From Parapristionchus giblindavisi (lineage: Eukaryota > Nematoda > Chromadorea > Rhabditida > Diplogasteridae), in the NCBI GenBank assembly GCA_943737045.1, contig CALSFV010000089.1, positions 186,001 to 250,000 of the forward strand: a stretch of DNA of 64,000 bases. Direction: 5' to 3'. The position numbers and the translations under genes were made by a program. The notes beneath the pieces were generated by a model that saw only the letters and a program-made list of their open reading frames with translations, made no database searches and was not told where the DNA came from. Below, one piece after another: positions 57,426-64,000 of the stretch. How positions within the stretch are numbered: the first letter of the stretch is position 1; each line of letters starts with the position of its first letter.

Positions 57426-60400
57426 TGTTGAACTGAAGAAATGATATTAGAATGAATAGATGAAAGGTTATAAAATGGAGTGAAATGGCTATTGGTTGTT
57501 TGAGAACGTGATAAGACATGAGAAGAGGTCGGAAAGGTATGACACATTCAATCAATCAATATATTCATAATACGTGACCATAATGTTGATTTTCGAAAAT
57601 ACGAAGAATAGTATGATATGGAATAGAAGTAGTAGAGGTCTTATCAAGGAATGAATCATGATTTGAATGAAAGAATGACAGATAGATCACGATTAATATG
57701 AGGGAGGGGCATATTGAATAATGATAGTGGTGAAGGTGAAGGGGTCAAATATATCAATACTACGGTAATCCCTGTTTTCATGATGTGATATCTATACTGA
57801 AACTAAATAAGAAATGGGTGTTGATGTGTGAATACTATGATTCTTGTGTTTTGGGAATATTGTATATATAGAATGAGGATAGAATATGGGATAGAGTGGG
57901 CAGATATAAAATGATGAACAATAGAAGAATAGATGAAGAGTGAAGAGAGTGATAAGAGAAAACGAGATTATTTATTTGTATAGGAGGAACAACTTTTATG
58001 AAGAGAAAGATGAGCAAACTTGGACCATTCAATGGACAGTTCTAGTATATTCATACAATCATATTCATAACAATTCCGAAGATTTATTTATATCATCTAT
58101 CAATTCACGTCCATGGTCTACGGTAAAACACACAGCATTTTTAACCGATTGTCACCTTGCGTCAATAATCATTCATCTCAAAGGGTAACTTTATATTTAA
58201 AAAAAAGTATGTACTCTGTGAATATGAACAATGCATTTCGAGAGGCTTTCTTGCAATTCCAGACCGTAAGATATCTCATAGAACAGTCAACGTGGTGTCT
58301 GGTTTTTGAAGTAGGATACTCCGCGTGGGAAAATGACTAAATATTTCTTTAATAAATGACAAGGTTAGTATTTACTCTAATGATGATCAGGAATTTAAGC
58401 AAGATTTTGTATTCTCGATAGTGTCTATGTAATACCATCATGGTAATTTCGACTCGAACACATCAACATACACGCAATATAATTGTAGTAAAAACATATT
58501 TTAGTACTGATTTTTATAAATATTTATTTTTGACAGGCGGTGTTAAATTTTCAAAACGGGCGCACGTCCACGTGCGTTTTACTAACTGAAAAACGCACGG
58601 GCAACCGTTTTGAAAATGTTACACCGCCTCAGAAAATATTTTTTATATGTACTATAAATCAAAAATTGGAAAAATATCAGAAAATCGCAAATCCCAGCCC
58701 TACTATGTATCTTAACTTATCTAAAGGAACGGTTTACGGTAACTTTGATGAAAGACAAAAAAGGGAATAGAAGTGAAGATTGAAATGAAAGAAGAAAGAG
58801 GAATGGAATAATTAACCATTAGAGTAGAAGAAAGTAAATGGAGGTCAGATGAAAGGTTTATGGATGAAGATATAGAGGTGGTAGTAAGTGGTATGGAGAT
58901 GGTGAAGAATAAGGAGAGGGAGATATATAGAGGGAGAGGGAGAGGAAGAGATTGGGACTGAGACTGGGTGTTGACAGAAAGGAGCCATAGTAGTGATAAG
59001 AATGAATGAAATGAGAGTGTGAAGTATTAGATTATGAATGAATATTGATTGATTTAAACTAAATTATTGAATTGGAGAAATGAATCAATCATAGTGAGTA
59101 TAGATGTAAATTTTGATGTATGTATGTATAAAGAATAAGTATTATGGTCTATAATGATTATGGGGTTGATGGACTGTTTCTCTATCTCACAAAGAGGGAG
59201 GAAGAGGTAGAGAGGTAGATTGGGAGAGGTAGAGGTAGAGAGAGACATATTGGAACTAGTAGATGGACAATTCAATGTCCTCCAAGCACATCTCAGAGTG
59301 AGAGAAGTAATTGTGAATGGATGAAGGATACTTGAATAGAGATGAAAGGTTCGTTAAGCTAACGAATACTTATCAATCAATAAATGAATTTAAATCAATC
59401 GATTTATTAGTAATCTACAAACTGTGAAATGCATAAATGCAGATAGAAATAGTAATAGATAGATAAGAATACTATAGTTAGATTCATATCACAGTGATAG
59501 ATGGATTGATATGTGGACATTGTATACGGTATAGTGTGCAGAATACATAGACATTATTCCCCATTAATATACGGTTTTGTTATGTTAGTGTTTGATAAGA
59601 GTAGACGATTCGCATGCCTTTTCATCATTGATTGGTTATTGATATCATTAAGTGATAACTTCTTATCATTAAATTCATTTTATCCAATAAAATAGAAAAT
59701 GACATTCCGATGAACTCAGACTCCACCCTTGTACTCTCATCTCATCCATTTCAAGACGTCTGAAAATTGTCTTTTTTTTTGTGATCAAATCGTAGTGTAC
59801 ATACGGTAGTCGAGAGTGAGTGCATGCACATATTCTGTCCTTTCTCTCGACCGGACCCCTCCTATTTGACGGCTCCCGCCAATTCCTCGAAGTGGAGAGA
59901 ATATTGCGGACAATCGTTCTTATCTGTTTACTTTACTGATTGAATCTGTTTATATTCTAGACTGATTTGTCTCCGCCCCATTAGGGGATTCAACTTATAG
60001 AGTAATATTTCATCACATGTAGTAATTTACTCCCTTACATCTCGTTATATAACCACAATGTTATTTTTCCAAAGAAAAGTTCTGTTAGCGCTCATCATGT
60101 GTGTTTTACTAATTAAATTGCACCAAGTACTCAATGTGCGCACCCGCCGCACCAATTGGTGTATCGGAGGCTAGTTTTTTGCTTAACTTTAGTTTTCAAT
60201 TGATTTTATTGAGTCTTTTTGCGATTATGTGATTCCATTGATCATGTTTCGTATTACTAAGCGCATGACATCTGAAATCGCGCAAGGAAAGCAGTGAAAA
60301 TTGTGTTTTATTTAAGTCTGTTTCTAGGCATTTTGTTTTTTGCTCTCTCTAGTGCGTATACGTTATACTATTTGCTCTGTTCCATACTTCGATGTACTCT

Positions 60401-61441
60401 TAACATCTTTATGATGCTCGCTCATAAATTGTTCGTCGTTTGGCGCCGATTCTCCTTTGCTACGATTCTGTTTTCTCGTCGCTGTAGTTCCAACTCCATT
60501 TTTGCTTTTTTTAGTTCTATTTAAACCTTATTATTTGCACGTCTTATATTTATTGCTAGAACACTCGCTCTTATTTTCTTGCTCTAAGCGCAATTTCCAT
60601 GTCTCGTTCGCTCTCAGCGCCCAAAACATTAAAAGTGCGAGTGGGAAATTGCCGTCTGTTTTGTTTCGTCATTTTGTTGGCTAAACTTTTATTTAGCTAT
60701 GTTTTATTATTTGCAGTATGGTCGGCGCACTGCGGACAGCCATCGCCAATATATCGGGCGGTCGGTGCGTGGCGCGTCCTAGAGCGCATCCACTCTCACG
60801 GTTCCCTCCTGCACTTGCGTCATCAGCAGTACCAGCACTACTTGCACTACCACAACAGGTTGGTGCTGTTTAGAATTATTTATTTATTTATTTATTTTCA
60901 TAATGTTGTGATCAAAAGAAACAAAAATGGCGAGAGAGTGTGCAATTCGAGAATAGTTTTCTCTGGTTTTCCTTTGGTGTGCCTATTGATAAGAATTTAA
61001 ATGGCATTTGATATATTGGAAGTTTTAGTGCATTGTTTTATTATGATCGTTCGTTTAAATGCAAATTTTTATTATGAGTTGCTTGTTGAGATGTGGCACG
61101 CCGTGCAGTACATGGCCAGTGATACTCCCGGCGCTCTTGGGTACGGCGGAAGAGTAGTGAGATGTTTATTGCCATAACGAAAGGTGTAATTGATACGAGT
61201 GAGCAATGATAGCTCAAACATAACCCTCCAAAATGCGGCAAGACTTATGAATCAGCCTAATACTTTTACATGTACATGCTTAATTTGAGATCTGAATAGG
61301 ATGAAATGATTGAATAATCCATTATATTGTTTTGTAAAACTGATCTTTGATCTATATTCTTTTATCTTGTGATCTTTGATCTTTGCAGCTGCCCGTATCT
61401 GAGATACACTGTGGGAGACGCTGACAACATCGGGCGACAAA
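57426..61441. other. Large intergenic region
   Basis: No firm gene in 4 kb. GAGAGG-rich tracts lie at 58910-58950 and 59195-59245, an inverted repeat at 58537-58628, and a CTCCGCCCCAT box at about 59971-59981. From about 60590 the sequence turns GC-richer; an open stretch at 60718-60858 between a TTGCAG and a GTTGGT could be an upstream exon of the gene at 61442 but its frame does not join cleanly. Confidence 0.45.
58537..58628. repeat. 92-bp near-perfect inverted repeat
   Basis: Arms of about 40 bp run from GGCGGTGTTAAATTTTCAAA to its complement TTTGAAAATGTTACACCGCC, with a nested CGCACGTCCACGTGCG palindrome in the left arm and a short central loop. It may be a solo fold-back element or a structured transcript. 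Confidence 0.75.
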
Positions 61442-64000
61442 ATGGCCAAACTGTTCGCGGCGTGGATCACGATGAATAAGGAGAAGGAGGTTATTTATTA
61501 TAAGATCCAAATCGAATTGTTCCTTAATGTTGCCTTTGTGATCGAACTGTTCATAGGTCGAAAAGTATTTTACAAAGTACCAAGGCTGACCTGATTTTGA
61601 GCCAAAATTTCGCAAAAAATCGAAAAACCTGACCGAATTTTGAAAACCGACACCTAGATATTCGACCTATGGAACTACTATTGATTTATTGATTATAATA
61701 TTGATTGATTCAGATGGATGCCCCTGATGAGGTAGCCGCGCTCACTCGGCTGATAATGGAGCATGCGGGAGTGACGGTGGAAGAGCTCCCGCCTGAAACT
61801 GTCAGAGGTACGGTAGGCTTACGGTAGAGAGAATTTCCATGCACGAAAGGGTTACTGTAGATATTGGATACGGTAAGGTAAGGTAAGAAGCGCAATATGT
61901 ACTGTAGACTAGGATATATGTAGAATTAAATCATCGGTAGGGTCAGACCACGCTATCGATTGAGTCGCATTTCAGCTGAAGCGACTACAGTACCCACCAA
62001 GTCTACCGTACCCGACGCTACCGTATCCCTGCCGTCTACAGTAGCCGCGTCTGCTGCTGAGGAGGAAGTGGACGATGACACCATTGTGGCGCGAGTGCTC
62101 GTGGATATGACGAATGGCGAGAAGGCTACCGTAACCATGGGCAAGGTCTAGGGGATACTCGAGAAGGTGATCTTTGATCTTTTGATTGACTATCTATTAT
62201 CTTTTGATCTTTGGTCTATGGTCCTTTGGTCTTGCGAACACAAATACTACCACTCTTTTGACGCAACCTGAAATTCTTCGATCTACTCCCTGTAGTTTCA
62301 CGTTTCAGATAGTTCTTATCCTATCTGGGACTTGTTTGTATCTGATCTTCCTGGGACTTCGGCTAACTATTAGTAATGTTATAGGTGAAGCGCAAGCGCA
62401 GCGTGAGCAGTAGCGTCACCGATGAGAATGTCGCTACTGCTGCTGGCGGTGCTGCAGGAAAGATGATGACGTCATCGTGGATACAAGACACGAACGGTGC
62501 CAAGCATAGCAGAAGCGATGAAGGCGAGTGCTTAATCACATATTGGAACACTCATACACATATTATGCATATAATAAATTGTATGATTAAGGATTACGGT
62601 AGATTACCAGTAGGTCAAAGGGTGGGTCACAGTTATGACTACTACCTTTTGAAATCGGATAGATTAGTAAAGGAAAACAGTCACAACTCATTTACTTACT
62701 CGCCGAAATACGAGTAATATGTGGATGGATAATTAAATTAGTCGAAGTATGTAGTAGATGGATACTGTAGTCAACGAATACTGTAGTCGCTGTGTACTAT
62801 TCGACGGATATTTCTTTCAATTTTTAGACATACGGTATTTAGACAGGATGGAGACAGTTGCTTTATTGATAGATCATTTCATTCCTTGTCATTCTATTAA
62901 TTCCCAATCATTTTGTCCCTACTGTCAATCTCTTACAATTAGTGTATCTCTCAATCTATCGCACTCGTTATTCAAATGTTTCTCATTTAAAGAAGTCCTT
63001 CATGCACCTTAGAACACTTTTCCTCGTCCCTTGACTCTATCTATGACATTGTCTGTTCCTTCAAGTGGGTTAGAGCACAGGTGTACAGACAAGCCTGGTC
63101 AGACACGCAGGGGAGATGAGAGAGGAGAGAGAGCTAGAGAGTGAGAGCGAGCGAGAGAGTGCGCTGATCCTAGAGAATACACATGCGAGGCTTGTAGTTT
63201 GTACTTCCCCCTATAAATAGCGCTCATTCTTCGTCTCTGATTCATCAGTTGCGCCTCTCTCCTTCGAGAGAATTTTGTCTTGGTGAAGGAACTTCACGAT
63301 TAAGTCCCTTCCCTGCCCCGGACTTCTCCATCTACTTGGAGAAGTCGCCGCGCAGGAGCCGGCTGGGGCTCACCCCCTCCCCCTCCCAGGGCCTCTCCCT
63401 GGGAAAGGGGGTGTGGCAAGCATGGGCATTTGCGGAACAAGCGCCGATCTGTGAGCGATAGTTACGGTAATTTTAGAGGGGTACGGTAGTTACTGTGTCC
63501 AGTCAAGATAGTATTGTTCCTATTTTGCAGAAGTGGCGGCTGATCTGTGATGTGCTGCAGGCGACGAACGGAGCCTTCCCGCATTCTCATATTACCAAGG
63601 TATTTATTTATTTGTTTTTCTAAAAATATTCTTTAAAATTTATTTATTTTCTAATTCAATTGAATTATCACTGGTCTCCCGTAGGACTTCGGGTGCCTTG
63701 AATAGCGGAATTTATCTTTACGTTTTACCTTTCACCTAATAATATTATCATTGTGTTCAGGCTCCACTTCGTTCGGTCGGACCTCGTCTGAATGTGGACT
63801 ATGATGGTGCGGATGGAACCGATACCGATGGTAAGGTACCGTTTATGGTCTCGGTCCCGGTTTCCGACCAGGCCAATCTTGGACGGTGTAGAGATTTGTC
63901 GCAAGTCGAAGTCTGATGACAAAGATTCACCGTTTAAAGGTACACTCCGGGCTATTTTGAGACCGCTCTGACAATGCTCTCTGGCCTCCCCCCTTCTCTA
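61442..64000 (+). CDS. Unrecognised gene, runs off the right edge
   Basis: Exons supported by phase: 61442-61489 (MAKLFAAWITMNKEKE if the Met is the start), 61714-61807, 61976-62145, 62385-62523, 63531-63599, and one ending near 63830; the gene continues past the window. The join of 62523 to 63531 is unresolved: the donor would be GC (GAAG|GCGAGT) and the phase does not fit, so an exon is probably missing. The protein is Ala/Val/Thr/Glu-rich with a basic patch (VKRKRSVSSS). Codon use is far more GC-rich than in neighbouring genes. Exon 3 encodes Thr-Val runs through repeated TACCGTA-type octamers. No family recognised. Confidence 0.5.
63060..63480 (+). other. GC-rich structured block with TATA box
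   Basis: Inside an intron of the gene above. TATAAATAG at 63212-63220 is followed about 25-30 bp later by a run of hairpins: CTCTC…GAGAG near 63258, GACTTCTCC…GGAGAAGTC at 63321-63346, and a nested stem CACCCCC(…CCCAGG…CCTGGG…)GGGGGTG at 63371-63413. The layout resembles a solo LTR or an RNA polymerase II non-coding transcript. No flanking duplication or primer-binding site was found. Confidence 0.35.

Overview
The window is eukaryotic nuclear DNA, most likely from a free-living type of nematode. It is AT-rich, and its protein genes are split into many small exons by introns that are mostly 40-80 nt long. A PAG-3/GFI1-type zinc-finger protein, a class VII myosin, two medium-chain acyl-CoA dehydrogenases (MCAD) and RAB6 can be read exon by exon. 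The nematode placement rests on a CX-module membrane protein (a Cys-rich domain known from Caenorhabditis proteins), the PAG-3-like five-finger layout and splice acceptors of the TTTCAG kind. I cannot name the species. There are no prokaryotic features.

Layout: 1-2974 low-complexity intergenic DNA with a polypurine minisatellite; 2975-7041 (+) PAG-3/GFI1-like zinc-finger factor; 9119-9240 (-) tRNA-Leu(CAA) with an intron; 9795-11715 (+) acidic D-box protein, a securin candidate; 11941-14798 (+) unrecognised 268-aa protein carrying a dead Tc1/mariner element in an intron; 18578-32998 (+) myosin VII, about 71 exons, with tRNA-Ile(UAU) antisense in an intron; 33455-34115 (-) small type I membrane protein; 35035-36566 (-) CX-module membrane protein; 37008-38253 nested inverted-repeat element; 38774-41867 and 42104-44960 (-) tandem MCAD paralogues; 45451-51680 (+) RAB6 with two alternative last exons, a nested antisense gene and two MITE-like elements in its introns; 52685-54358 (-) small secreted Cys-rich protein; 55670-57425 (-) unrecognised CxxCxxC protein; 61442 to beyond the right edge (+) an unrecognised gene.

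The genes do not form one pathway. Possible expression units are the securin candidate with the gene 225 bp downstream (same strand), the two MCAD genes (236 bp apart, same strand), and the divergent MCAD/RAB6 pair sharing about 490 bp. Gene borders below were set by me from splice signals, reading phase and protein similarity recalled from known families; no alignment was run.

Non-coding DNA is the most distinctive part. It holds a MITE family with ends CCGTCAAAAC and TA duplications, a 0.9-kb fold-back element with TAA duplications, recurrent GATCAAA heptamers in introns that are amplified to a 26-nt minisatellite in one of them, recurrent TACGGTAG/CTACAGTA octamers at splice sites, many (CCCTCT)n tracts, and a PAG-3 intron that looks like a decayed tRNA. 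About a quarter of the inferred splice acceptors end in AAG or GAG instead of CAG/TAG.
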